Positions 36,503 to 45,713 of a stretch of 64,000 nt of DNA are shown one piece after another. The DNA comes from JBAJNN01 sp036881905. Its GTDB lineage: Bacteria > Pseudomonadota > Alphaproteobacteria > Rhizobiales > Im1. The stretch lies in contig JBAJNN010000003.1 of NCBI GenBank assembly GCA_036881905.1, positions 1-64,000 on the forward strand. The letters run 5' to 3'. The notes under the pieces were generated by a model that was given only the letters and a program-made list of their open reading frames with translations, ran no database searches and had not been told where the DNA came from. Numbering within the stretch: position 1 is the stretch's first letter; each line of letters starts with the position of its first letter. The translations under genes and the position numbers were made by a program.

Positions 36503-36979
36503 TCACCGAGAAACCGTCTCTACGCGGCTTTCCTTGTTTTTTGCAAAGTTCGGCGAACCATGGAACGGATCGACAGAACCGGACTCGCCGGATTGCAACA
36601 TCGCATATTGAACCGGGCTTAAATCCTCAAGAAACTCGTTGCCGGACGGGATCACGAAGGAAATGCCGTAGCCGCCATAGTCCGAGGGTTGCTCGATTCG
36701 ATAGGCCTGAAGCTGATCATAGGTCAAAAAATACGACTTATTCCGCGCCAGATGCTGAATGATAACAGTTGGCTGGCCGGTCCCCGATGCGTTGAACGGG
36801 GGTGTCGCCTCGATCAGCTCATTGTCGGGGATCGAAAAGGTGACGACGCCGTGATCGATGTGAACCAACTTTTCCGACGACATCTCATAATTCGCCAATG
36901 CCTGCGAATCGATGAGATAGGCGCAACCGACTCGGGGGTCTTGGATCAAAACACTTGGCAGTTGGTAAAAGCGTTGCAT
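36503..36979 (-). CDS. Unrecognised 158-residue protein, first gene of the modification operon
   Basis: Start chosen at the ATG at 36979, 8 bp after AAGGAGG; a TTG two codons upstream is unlikely. I do not recognise the family. The protein is soluble (no signal peptide or membrane helix), rich in Tyr, Gln and Ser, with a beta-like core (VHIDHGVVTFSIPDNELI, QPTVIIQHLARNKSYFLTYD, GGYGISFVIPSGNEF) and a flexible polar tail (ESGSVDPFHGSPNFAKNK). It is driven by a consensus promoter and separated from the enzyme genes by a stable hairpin, as for a substrate or carrier made in excess. A role as substrate of the following oxygenase/kinase/nitroreductase is inference. Confidence 0.8.
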   Translation of the reverse strand: MQRFYQLPSVLIQDPRVGCAYLIDSQALANYEMSSEKLVHIDHGVVTFSIPDNELIEATPPFNASGTGQPTVIIQHLARNKSYFLTYDQLQAYRIEQPSDYGGYGISFVIPSGNEFLEDLSPVQYAMLQSGESGSVDPFHGSPNFAKNKESRVETVSR

Positions 36980-37044
36980 TTTCAAAGCCTCCTTATGGAA
37001 GTTTTTCTGCCTTGAAAAACAGATCTTCCCGAAGCTATAGCTTG

Positions 37045-37073
37045 ATTATAGCGGCCAGATTCGGTTATGTCAA
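37045..37073 (-). promoter_or_regulatory. Perfect consensus sigma70 promoter of the modification operon
   Basis: On the minus strand TTGACA (37068-37073), a 17-bp spacer and TATAAT (37045-37050): both hexamers and spacing are exactly consensus. The start codon of the 158-residue gene is 66 bp downstream of the -10. Expected to be strong and constitutive unless repressed. Confidence 0.85.
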
Positions 37074-37245
37074 GCGGAAACATTCTTTTGCGCCGAATGC
37101 GCCTTATCTGCGGAAATTCTGCCCGTGGGCGCGGCAACCGGATTGATTTTGCTCTTAAGCGCTTTCTCGTGATTCCGGCGTTTTGAGATGAGGCGCTTAA
37201 GGGGTATCCATGTGGTCTATTAAGAGAATAAATTTCATGATCGAC

Positions 37246-37272
37246 TTGATCTGCGTGGTAATGTGGTATAAG
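37246..37272 (+). promoter_or_regulatory. Candidate promoter of tRNA-Trp/secE
   Basis: TTGATC (37246-37251) and TATAAG (37267-37272) spaced by 15 bp, about 35 bp before the tRNA 5' end. Spacing is short; moderate support. Confidence 0.4.
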
Positions 37273-37307
37273 GAGCGCTTTCGTCGTCTGCGGTGAAGAG
37301 ACGGATT

Positions 37308-37384
37308 AGGGGTGTAGCTCAGTCGGTAGAGCGGCGGTCTCCAAAACCGCAGGTCGGGGGTTCGATCCCCTCCGCCCCTGCCAG
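37308..37384 (+). tRNA. trnW: tRNA-Trp (anticodon CCA)
   Basis: 77 nt including an encoded CCA. The acceptor stem AGGGGTG/CGCCCCT pairs (one G-T), the anticodon stem GCGGT/ACCGC holds loop CTCCAAA with anticodon CCA at 37342-37344, and the T arm is GGGGGTTCGATCCCC. Directly upstream of secE, the usual place in proteobacteria. Confidence 0.97.
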
Positions 37385-37502
37385 ATGGTCAGGGCAGGGT
37401 GGGCTGCGGACAGGTTTTCTCGATTGCGTTGCGTATAAAATGATAAGATGGCCGGCTTGAGGTTATTCGCGGTGTCATTGGCTACTGGAATTGGCGGGAA
37501 AA

Positions 37503-37700
37503 ATGCTTAAGACGAGCCCGTTAGCGTTTATCCGGCAGGTTCGTTCCGAGGTGGCGAAAGTAACCTGGCCGACGCGCAAGGAAACCGTTATTACAACGGT
37601 CATGGTTGTGGTCATGTCGGTTTTTGCGTCGATTTTTTTCCTGGTGGCCGATAGTGTTCTTGGTGGGATGGTCGGTTACATTCTGGGAATCGGCGCCTGA
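37503..37700 (+). CDS. secE: Protein translocase subunit SecE
   Basis: 65 residues from the ATG at 37503 (a TTG at 37491 would add four). FIRQVRSEVAKVTWPTRKET precedes a single transmembrane helix. Essential part of SecYEG. Between tRNA-Trp and nusG, as expected. Confidence 0.96.
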   Translation: MLKTSPLAFIRQVRSEVAKVTWPTRKETVITTVMVVVMSVFASIFFLVADSVLGGMVGYILGIGA

Positions 37701-37719
37701 AAGCGGCGATTGGGGGGTC

Positions 37720-38250
37720 ATGGAAAAGCGTTGGTACATTGTTCATACCTATTCCAACTTCGAAAACAAGGTCGCCGAATCGATCCGTGAGCAGACGGCG
37801 GCGGCGCATTTGGAAGACCTTATCGAGGAAGTCATGGTGCCGACCGAAGAGGTGGTGGAGGTCAAACGCGGGCGCAAGACCGTCAGCGAACGGCGTTTCC
37901 TCCCAGGTTACGTTCTGGTCAGAATGAGCATGACGGATAGGGGGTATCACCTGATCAAAAACACGCCGAAGGTCACGGGCTTTCTTGGCGCCAACAACAA
38001 ACCCGTTCCCATTTCCGACGTTGAGGCTGGGCGTATTCTCGATCAGGTCAGGGAAGGCGTGGAACGGCCGCGTCCGTCGGTCACTTTCGAGGTCGGCGAA
38101 CAGGTGCGGGTTTCCGATGGGCCTTTTGCGTCATTCAACGGTCATGTGGAAGATGTCGATGAAGAGCGCGCGCGCCTGAAAGTTGCGGTTTCTATTTTCG
38201 GTCGCCCGACGCCGGTTGAGTTGGAGTTCGCTCAGGTTGACAAACTCTAG
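37720..38250 (+). CDS. nusG: Transcription termination/antitermination protein NusG
   Basis: 177 residues from the ATG at 37720; the longer frame runs back into secE. The NGN domain (RWYIVHTYSNFENKVAESI, RRFLPGYVLVRM) and C-terminal KOW (VGEQVRVSDGPFASFNGHVE) are intact. Couples RNA polymerase with ribosome or Rho. Confidence 0.98.
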   Translation: MEKRWYIVHTYSNFENKVAESIREQTAAAHLEDLIEEVMVPTEEVVEVKRGRKTVSERRFLPGYVLVRMSMTDRGYHLIKNTPKVTGFLGANNKPVPISDVEAGRILDQVREGVERPRPSVTFEVGEQVRVSDGPFASFNGHVEDVDEERARLKVAVSIFGRPTPVELEFAQVDKL

Positions 38251-38478
38251 CGTAGGGGTTGATTCTGCGTTTGGAGTTTTGTATCGCTTGTGTACACCTT
38301 TCGGTCGGTGTAGGGATGTTCGGCGATTCGTGTAGACGAGCCTTAAAAAACGGGCCTGTTGGTTTGAGAGTGGCGGCTTGGAGATTGGCGCGCCATGACG
38401 TAGCCCTTGCGTCTGGCGGTGCCGCTATGTTTTGGTTTGTAAACGGCGGGTACGGGCCGGTAGGAGACATTTTGAACG

Positions 38479-38907
38479 ATGGCGGCGAAAATTTCCGGAT
38501 ACCTCAAATTGCAAGTGCCGGCCGGAAAAGCGACGCCGTCTCCCCCGATCGGGCCCGCGCTCGGTCAGCGCGGGCTTAACATCGTGCAATTTTGTAAGGC
38601 ATTCAACGCGGCTTCTCAGGATATGGAGCCGGGTGCGCCTTGCCCTACGATCATTACGATCTATCAGGACAAGTCATTTACCTTCGATATAAAGACCCCA
38701 CCGGCGAGCTATTATCTCAAAAAGGCGGCCAAAGTTGACAAAGGCTCCAAGGAACCGGGTCGCGATCCGGCCGGGCAGGTGACGATGACGCAGATTCGTG
38801 AAATCGCCGAGGCGAAACTTAGGGACATGAATGCGCGCGATATTGATCGGGCGGCGAAAATCATCGCCGGCTCCGCACGCTCCATGGGTTTGGAGATCGC
38901 GGGGTGA
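38479..38907 (+). CDS. rplK: 50S ribosomal protein L11
   Basis: 142 residues: KISGYLKLQVPAGKATPSPP, IGPALGQRGLNIVQFCKAFN and the C-terminal rRNA-binding domain ending GSARSMGLEIAG. Base of the L7/L12 stalk. Follows nusG after 228 bp. Confidence 0.98.
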   Translation: MAAKISGYLKLQVPAGKATPSPPIGPALGQRGLNIVQFCKAFNAASQDMEPGAPCPTIITIYQDKSFTFDIKTPPASYYLKKAAKVDKGSKEPGRDPAGQVTMTQIREIAEAKLRDMNARDIDRAAKIIAGSARSMGLEIAG

Positions 38908-38971
38908 GCGTAAGCCGGGCAATTCGGCGGCGGCAGCTTCGATATGGTGACGATGGTTTTTGGGTGACGTT

Positions 38972-39667
38972 ATGGTAAAAATGACGAAGCGTGTCAGGGC
39001 GATTCGCGAAGCGGTTGATAGGTCGAGAAAATATGCCCTTGACGAAGCGCTGCGGCACATTAAGACGCTGGCCAGTGCGAAATTTGACGAGACGGTTGAA
39101 CTTGCCCTCAATCTCGGTGTCGACTCACGTCATGCCGATCAGATGGTGCGCGGCGTGTGCCGGCTGCCGAACGGCTCCGGCCGCACGGTGCGGGTTGGTG
39201 TGTTCGCCAGAGGCGATAAGGCCGATTCCGCCAGAGAAGCCGGCGCCGATGTGGTTGGCGCCGAGGATCTGGTCGAGGCGGTTGCCAAGGGTCACATTGA
39301 TTTCGACCGCTGTGTCGCCTCGCCGGATATGATGCCGCTTGTGGGGCGGCTGGGCAGAGTGTTGGGGCCGCGTGGTCTGATGCCCAACCCCAAAATCGGC
39401 ACGGTGACGTCCGATGTCGCTGCGGCGGTCAGGCAAGCCAAGGCGGGTTCGGTTGAGTTTCGCGTCGAGAAGTCCGGTATCGTTCATGCCGGTATTGGTA
39501 AGGTTAGTTTCTCGACAGACGATCTGGTGGGCAATGTCAAGGCGTTTGTCAAGAGTGTCGTCAAAGCTAAACCTGCGGGCGCCAAGGGCGCCTATCTCAA
39601 AAAGGTGTCCGTGACGTCCACGATGGGGCCGGGTATCGGGGTCGACCTTGCCAGCATAATGGGCTGA
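38972..39667 (+). CDS. rplA: 50S ribosomal protein L1
   Basis: 232 residues from the ATG at 38972 (a TTG 12 bp upstream is in frame). KRVRAIREAVDRSRKYALDE and MPNPKIGTVTSDVAAAVRQ are characteristic. L1 stalk protein and probable translational repressor of its own operon. Confidence 0.98.
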   Translation: MVKMTKRVRAIREAVDRSRKYALDEALRHIKTLASAKFDETVELALNLGVDSRHADQMVRGVCRLPNGSGRTVRVGVFARGDKADSAREAGADVVGAEDLVEAVAKGHIDFDRCVASPDMMPLVGRLGRVLGPRGLMPNPKIGTVTSDVAAAVRQAKAGSVEFRVEKSGIVHAGIGKVSFSTDDLVGNVKAFVKSVVKAKPAGAKGAYLKKVSVTSTMGPGIGVDLASIMG

Positions 39668-40120
39668 AAGCCCTTTTGGAGGAGTAACATTCGGGTTGCT
39701 TAACCGACGCGGAATCAGGGAAATGATGTGCGTCAGGCAGTGGGTTCGGGGAGGTCGTGCTTGTTTCTGTCTTTTTGTGACCCTTTTTAAGAAGACCTGC
39801 CCCAGAGTGCAAAAGTGCGGCGTGATGAGGTCGCTTAATTGGCCAGCCGGCATGAGACGGGGAAGACAGTTCGGTTTCGGGCAAGCCGCCTTTAAGGGCG
39901 GTCGGGTTTGAGAGTCGGTTCGGACTTCGCCAGAAGCCTTTCCGGTCGCCTTCAAGATGCTGGGCGGGTGGCCAAGACAGGCGGCGAGCGCCGCTGAATG
40001 GGCCTTGCATCTGTCTGATGGCGGTTGCAACGGCTCGTTTTTACGGTTAAGTGGAATGTACCCGCAAGGCCCGTGGGTGATCGCGATGCGGGGCTATGAC
40101 TTAAGAAGGAGACCAGGCAG
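39668..40120. other. rplA-rplJ intergenic region (probable L10 leader)
   Basis: 453 bp, long for this place. The L10(L12)4 autoregulatory leader and a promoter are expected here, but I did not fold it. No coding frame is convincing. Confidence 0.5.
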
Positions 40121-40639
40121 GTGGACAGGGCTGAGAAGGAAAAGCTCGTTACAGCGTTCAACCAGGCCGTTGTGGCCGCCGGGGTGATCGTTGTAAGCCA
40201 CTATAAGGGCCTGAAGGTTGGCGAAATGGATCTGTTGCGCGGCCGGATGGCTGAAGCCGACGCTACATTGAGGGTGGTGAAGAATCGTCTAGCGAGGCTT
40301 GCTCTTGAGGGCACGCCCGCGGAGGGAATCAAGGACCTTTTCACCGGGCCCACGGTTGTTGCGATGTCCGGTGATCCGGTCGCCGCGCCTAGAGTTCTGT
40401 GCACCTTTGCCACGGACAATGACAATCTCGTCATCCTTGGCGGAGCGATAGGCCCAACGGTCCTTGACTCCGTGGGGGTGAAGTCTCTCGCCAATCTGGC
40501 CTCGCTTGATGAACTCAGAGTTGGGCTGGTCGGTATGATCTCCACTCCGGCGAAGCGGATGGCCGGCGCTCTGCAAGCGCCTGCCGGCCAATTGGCTCGT
40601 CTGCTCAATGCCTATGCGACAAGGGATGAGGCCGCCTGA
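40121..40639 (+). CDS. rplJ: 50S ribosomal protein L10
   Basis: 172 residues from GTG (AAGGAG upstream). DRAEKEKLVTAFNQAVVAAG and MRVVKNRLARLAL-like segment are typical. The C-terminal helix anchors L7/L12 dimers. Confidence 0.97.
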   Translation: MDRAEKEKLVTAFNQAVVAAGVIVVSHYKGLKVGEMDLLRGRMAEADATLRVVKNRLARLALEGTPAEGIKDLFTGPTVVAMSGDPVAAPRVLCTFATDNDNLVILGGAIGPTVLDSVGVKSLANLASLDELRVGLVGMISTPAKRMAGALQAPAGQLARLLNAYATRDEAA

Positions 40640-40703
40640 TGGCCTGTCTTGCTTGAGAGCGTGTTCCAACGTCCAACCAACCGATTGAAAAAGAGTGTAA
40701 ACA

Positions 40704-41084
40704 ATGACTAATCTTGAAAAAATTGCCGATGATTTGTCCGCCCTGACCGTTCTTGAGGCCGCCAATCTTTCCAAGCTTCTGGAAGAAAAATGGGGTGTGT
40801 CCGCCGCCGCGCCGGTCGCGCTGGCCGGTGCCGCGCCTGCGTCTAGCAGCCAGGCCGAAGCGGAAGAGGAACAGGATTCCTTCACTGTAATCCTGACAGC
40901 CGTAGGAAGCAAAAAGATTAATGTCATCAAGGAAGTACGCACTATTACCAGTCTTGGTCTGAAAGAGGCGAAGGATCTGGTCGAGAGTGCGCCGAAACCC
41001 GTTAAAGGGGGCCTTTCCAAGGAAGAGGCCCAGGATATCAAGGCAAAAATGGAAGGGGCGGGTGCCACCGTCGAGCTGAAGTGA
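40704..41084 (+). CDS. rplL: 50S ribosomal protein L7/L12
   Basis: 126 residues: N-terminal dimer helix (LTVLEAANLSKLLEEKWGVS), Ala-rich hinge and C-terminal domain (FTVILTAVGSKKINVIKEVR, GLKEAKDLVESAPKPVKGGL). Recruits translational GTPases. Confidence 0.98.
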   Translation: MTNLEKIADDLSALTVLEAANLSKLLEEKWGVSAAAPVALAGAAPASSSQAEAEEEQDSFTVILTAVGSKKINVIKEVRTITSLGLKEAKDLVESAPKPVKGGLSKEEAQDIKAKMEGAGATVELK

Positions 41085-41508
41085 GACTTGCGCGCGTAAT
41101 GTCCGCGCCTCTGCCATGGCCCTATCTCCTAGACTATGGCCGGGGCTGCGGAAAGGCCGGTGTGACAAGCAAGTTCAACGCATAACACAACCTTCGTGTT
41201 CTTCCGCTCGAGGTGTTTTGAGTTGCATGATACTGGTAGGCGGAATTTCAAACAGTGGCCATATTAGCGTTCCCGCGATCTTCATGCGCCGCGCGTGGCC
41301 ATGGGATATTGGCATGATGCGTGATTTTAGGGAACACTCACGTTTTTGTGTTTCGCGGTCTCTCCGTGGGGCATGCAGGCTGCGGGGTTGGTATGGTCGG
41401 CTTGAGACAAGACCGCCCCCTCTGGGTAAGCCTCGGGGGCACCTTAGAGACAACGCATTGGTTCGTTTATATACCATACGGCCGTAGCGGTTAAGAGGGT
41501 CAACAAGA
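41085..41508. other. rplL-rpoB intergenic region
   Basis: 424 bp with no convincing gene. In many bacteria an attenuator or RNase III site separates rplL and rpoB; I did not identify one with confidence. Confidence 0.5.
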
Positions 41509-44500
41509 ATGTCGCGGACATTTAACGGAGGCGAGCGGATTCGCAAATTTTTCGGTCATGTCAGGGAAGTGCCGGAAATGCCGAACCTCATCGAGGTTCA
41601 AAAAGGCTCCTATGATCGTTTTTTGCAAGTCGGGGAGCCGGAAGGCGGACGAGAGGATGTCGGGCTGGAGGCCGCGTTCAGATCGGTTTTTCCGATTAAC
41701 GATTTTTCCGGCCAGGCCACGCTCGAATTCGTCGGTTACAGCTTTGAAAGCCCTAAATACGATACCGATGAATGCCAGCAGCGTGGCATGACGTTTGCCG
41801 CGCCTCTCAAGGCAACCCTGCGTCTGGTCGTCTTTGATATCGACGCCGATACCGGGGCGAGGTCGATCAGGGATATTAAGGAGCAAGAGGTTTATATGGG
41901 CGATATACCGCTCATGACCGATCATGGCACCTTCGTCGTGAACGGAACCGAGCGGGTTATCGTCTCCCAGATGCATCGCTCCCCGGGTGTGTTTTTCGAT
42001 CACGACGGCGGTAAGACACACGCCTCCGGCAAGCTGCTTTTCGCCGCGCGGATCATCCCTTACCGTGGTTCGTGGCTGGATTTCGAATTCGATGCCAGGG
42101 ACATTGTGAGCGTTCGTATCGACCGGCGCCGCAAATTGCCGGTCACGACATTGTTCTATGCCTTGGGTCTTGATGGCGAAGCGATTTTAGGGCAGTTTTA
42201 CGACAGCATCACTTACACGCGCTCTGGCAATGATTGGCGTACACCCTTTGATGCCGCGTGCTACCGCGGTTTGAAGCCCGAGCGCGATTTGGTCGATGCG
42301 GCGACGGGCGAGGTTGCCGTCGAGGCCGGCCGCAAAATCACCCCCCGTCTTGCGCGTAAGCTCACCGATGACGGGCTTAAGGACCTCCTAATCCGCGATG
42401 AGGATATTCTAGGCCGTTTTGTGGCCGAGGAGATGGTCAACCCGTCAACCGGCGAAATCCATGCCGAGGCCGGCGACGAGGTGACGACGGAGATGCTCGA
42501 CACCCTGCGTGACGTGCACTGTACGCAGTTGCGTCTTCTCAACATCAATAATGTCACGGTTGGGCCCTATATCCGTAACACTTTGAAAATCGACAAGGTG
42601 GAGAGTTACGAGCAGGCCCTGATCGAGATTTATCGTCTCATGCGGCCTGGCGAGCCTCCGATCCGGGAAACCGCGCAAGCGTTGTTCGAGAGCTTGTTCT
42701 TTGATCCAGAACGCTATGATCTCTCTGCCGTCGGCCGAGTCAAGCTCAATATGCGTCTTGATCTTCAATGCGAAGATACGGTTCGCACACTGCGTCGCGA
42801 AGATATTCTAGCGGTTGTCAAGACGCTGCACGATCTGCGCGACGGCAAGGGAGAGGTTGACGATATCGACCATCTCGGGAACCGTCGTGTACGCTCGGTC
42901 GGCGAATTGATGGAGAATCAGTTCCGTATCGGCCTGGTACGCATGGAACGCGCGATCAAGGAACGAATGTCGTCGTCGAGCGAGATTGACTCCATCATGC
43001 CGCATGACCTTGTCAACGCCAAGCCAGTGGCAGCCGTGGTGCGTGAATTCTTCGGCTCCTCGCAGTTGTCACAATTCATGGATCAGACCAACCCGCTCTC
43101 GGAGGTGACTCACAAGAGGCGTCTTTCCGCCTTGGGACCGGGCGGTTTGACCCGTGAGCGCGCGGGGTTTGAGGTGCGCGACGTCCATCCGACCCATTAC
43201 GGCAGAATATGCCCGGTCGAAACGCCGGAGGGGCCCAATATCGGCCTTATCAATTCCCTTGCGACCTATGCGCGGGTCAATAAATATGGCTTCATCGAAT
43301 CGCCCTATCGCAAGGTGATCGACGGCAAGGTGTCGGATCAGGTTTTTTACCTCTCTGCCCTGGAAGAATCGCGCCACCATATCGCCCAGGCCAATGTTAA
43401 ACTCTCCGCGGATGGCGGCTTCGCCGATGAATTGGTCATCTGCCGCTTTGCCGGCGATGTCGGCGTGGTGCGGGCCGATCGCATCGAATATGTGGACGTC
43501 TCGCCCAAACAGCTGGTTTCGGTGGCCGCGGCGCTCATTCCGTTTTTGGAAAATGATGACGCCAACCGGGCATTGATGGCCTCAAACATGCAACGCCAAG
43601 CCGTGCCGCTGCTGCGCGCCGATGCGCCTCTGGTTGGAACCGGTATGGAGGCCGTCGTGGCTCGCGACTCCGGCGCCGCGATCCCGGCGCGCCGCTCCGG
43701 CGTGGTGGATCAGGTCGATGCGCGCCGCATCGTCATTCGCGCCACCAATGAAACCGACCCAACCAAGTCCGGGGTGGATATTTACACCCTGTCGAAATTC
43801 CAGCGCTCCAACCAGAGCACCTGCATCAATCAGCGCCCATTGGTCAATGTCGGCGATCGGATCGAAGCCGGCGGCATCATTGCCGATGGGCCTTCAACCG
43901 AATTCGGCGATCTTGCTCTCGGTCGTAATGTCCTGGTTGCTTTCATGCCCTGGAATGGCTATAATTTCGAGGATTCCATATTAATCTCCGAGCGCATGGT
44001 GCGCGATGATGTCTTCACCTCGATCCATATCGAGGAATTCGAGGTCATGGCGCGCGATACCAAATTGGGACCGGAGGACATTACCCGCGATATTCCCAAT
44101 GTGGGCGAAGAGGCTCTGAAAAACCTCGATGAGGCCGGGATTATCCATATCGGAGCGCAGGTTGCGCCGGGTGACATTCTGGTTGGCAAGATCACGCCGA
44201 AAAGCGAAAGCCCGATGACGCCGGAAGAAAAGCTCTTGCGCGCCATCTTCGGTGAAAAGGCCTACGATGTGCGCGACACCTCCTTACGTCTGCCGCCGGG
44301 TGTTCGCGGTACGATCGTGGAAGTTCGGGTTTTCAATCGTCACGGTATTGAAAAAGATGAACGTGCTCTCGCGATTGAGCGCGGTGAAATCGAGCGCCTT
44401 GCCAAGGATCGCAGCGACGAGCTGGCGATCCTTGAACGCAACATCCGCACCCGTCTGGCCGTTTTCCTCAATGGCAAGGAGGCTGCCGGCGGAGGTGGGG

Positions 44501-45606
44501 TTTTCAAGGACCTTAAGGGCCCGATTACGCCGGATATTCTAAGTGGCGTGGCGCATTCGTGCTGGTGGGATATTGCGCTTAGCGACGAGAATGCCCTGTC
44601 CGAGTTGGAGGCCATGCGCCGGCAATATGAAGATGCGAGGAAACAGCTGGAGCAACGCTTCCTAGACAAGGTGGAAAAACTGCAGCGTGGCGACGATTTG
44701 CTGCCCGGGGTCATGAAAATGATCAAGGTTTTCGTGGCGGTGAACCGCAAGATACAGCCCGGCGACAAGATGGCCGGCCGTCATGGCAATAAGGGTGTGA
44801 TCTCCAGAATCGTTCCGATCGAGGACATGCCGTTCCTTGAGGATGGAACCCATGTCGATATGGTTCTCAACCCGCTTGGCGTGCCGACCCGTATGAATGT
44901 CGGGCAGATTCTTGAAACTCATCTCGGCTGGGCCTGTGCCGGCCTTGGCCGCCAAATCAGCGAGCTCTTGGACTCCTGTCGCGAGACCAATGACACCACC
45001 GCGCTTAAAGCGAAACTTGGTCGTGTTTATGGCGCCGATCGGGTGATTGAGACGCTGAGTGACTCCGAACTGGTTCAAACGGCGCGAACGCTCGTCAAGG
45101 GTGTGCCGATTGCAACCCCGGTCTTCGATGGGGCCAGAGAAGACGACATTGTCGAGATGCTCGATCAGGCGGGACTTGACGCCTCCGGGCAAGTAACCCT
45201 CTATGATGGCCGCACCGGTGAGGTTTTCGACCGAAAGGTGACGGTCGGTTATATTTACATGCTGAAATTACATCATTTGGTCGATGACAAGATCCATGCC
45301 CGCTCCATCGGTCCCTACAGCCTTGTCACTCAGCAGCCGCTGGGCGGTAAGGCGCAATTCGGCGGCCAGCGTTTCGGCGAGATGGAGGTCTGGGCGCTCG
45401 AAGCCTATGGCGCGGCCTATACGCTTCAGGAAGTGCTGACGGTGAAGTCGGATGACGTTGCCGGCCGCACCAAAGTCTATGAGTCGATCGTGCGTGGAGA
45501 CGATGCGTTCGAGTCGGGCATACCGGAAAGTTTCAACGTTCTTGTAAAGGAAATGCGCTCTTTGGGGCTCAACGTCGAACTGGCCGACAGTACTATAAAT
45601 GCCTGA
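41509..45606 (+). CDS. rpoB: DNA-directed RNA polymerase subunit beta
   Basis: 1365 residues. The rifampicin region (~515-540) reads SSQLSQFMDQTNPLSEVTHK followed by RRLSALGPGG: Asp, His and Ser at the usual resistance sites are wild type, with a Thr instead of the E. coli Asn after Gln. GDKMAGRHGNKG (catalytic region) is present. Followed by rpoC after 107 bp. Confidence 0.99.
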   Translation: MSRTFNGGERIRKFFGHVREVPEMPNLIEVQKGSYDRFLQVGEPEGGREDVGLEAAFRSVFPINDFSGQATLEFVGYSFESPKYDTDECQQRGMTFAAPLKATLRLVVFDIDADTGARSIRDIKEQEVYMGDIPLMTDHGTFVVNGTERVIVSQMHRSPGVFFDHDGGKTHASGKLLFAARIIPYRGSWLDFEFDARDIVSVRIDRRRKLPVTTLFYALGLDGEAILGQFYDSITYTRSGNDWRTPFDAACYRGLKPERDLVDAATGEVAVEAGRKITPRLARKLTDDGLKDLLIRDEDILGRFVAEEMVNPSTGEIHAEAGDEVTTEMLDTLRDVHCTQLRLLNINNVTVGPYIRNTLKIDKVESYEQALIEIYRLMRPGEPPIRETAQALFESLFFDPERYDLSAVGRVKLNMRLDLQCEDTVRTLRREDILAVVKTLHDLRDGKGEVDDIDHLGNRRVRSVGELMENQFRIGLVRMERAIKERMSSSSEIDSIMPHDLVNAKPVAAVVREFFGSSQLSQFMDQTNPLSEVTHKRRLSALGPGGLTRERAGFEVRDVHPTHYGRICPVETPEGPNIGLINSLATYARVNKYGFIESPYRKVIDGKVSDQVFYLSALEESRHHIAQANVKLSADGGFADELVICRFAGDVGVVRADRIEYVDVSPKQLVSVAAALIPFLENDDANRALMASNMQRQAVPLLRADAPLVGTGMEAVVARDSGAAIPARRSGVVDQVDARRIVIRATNETDPTKSGVDIYTLSKFQRSNQSTCINQRPLVNVGDRIEAGGIIADGPSTEFGDLALGRNVLVAFMPWNGYNFEDSILISERMVRDDVFTSIHIEEFEVMARDTKLGPEDITRDIPNVGEEALKNLDEAGIIHIGAQVAPGDILVGKITPKSESPMTPEEKLLRAIFGEKAYDVRDTSLRLPPGVRGTIVEVRVFNRHGIEKDERALAIERGEIERLAKDRSDELAILERNIRTRLAVFLNGKEAAGGGGVFKDLKGPITPDILSGVAHSCWWDIALSDENALSELEAMRRQYEDARKQLEQRFLDKVEKLQRGDDLLPGVMKMIKVFVAVNRKIQPGDKMAGRHGNKGVISRIVPIEDMPFLEDGTHVDMVLNPLGVPTRMNVGQILETHLGWACAGLGRQISELLDSCRETNDTTALKAKLGRVYGADRVIETLSDSELVQTARTLVKGVPIATPVFDGAREDDIVEMLDQAGLDASGQVTLYDGRTGEVFDRKVTVGYIYMLKLHHLVDDKIHARSIGPYSLVTQQPLGGKAQFGGQRFGEMEVWALEAYGAAYTLQEVLTVKSDDVAGRTKVYESIVRGDDAFESGIPESFNVLVKEMRSLGLNVELADSTINA

Positions 45607-45713
45607 CCGGGGCGGAGAGGCCGTTAAAACCCCTTAGCTCAAAGCGCGAACCGTATCAAGGGGTCGAATCGGGAGCGTGCTCGGGATGAACTGGTGATAA
45701 GGAAGCGGAAATC

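Noticed and set aside
26446..37307. Integrated phage or conjugative element at tRNA-Trp
   Set aside because: No integrase, transposase, phage structural gene or attachment-site duplication found.
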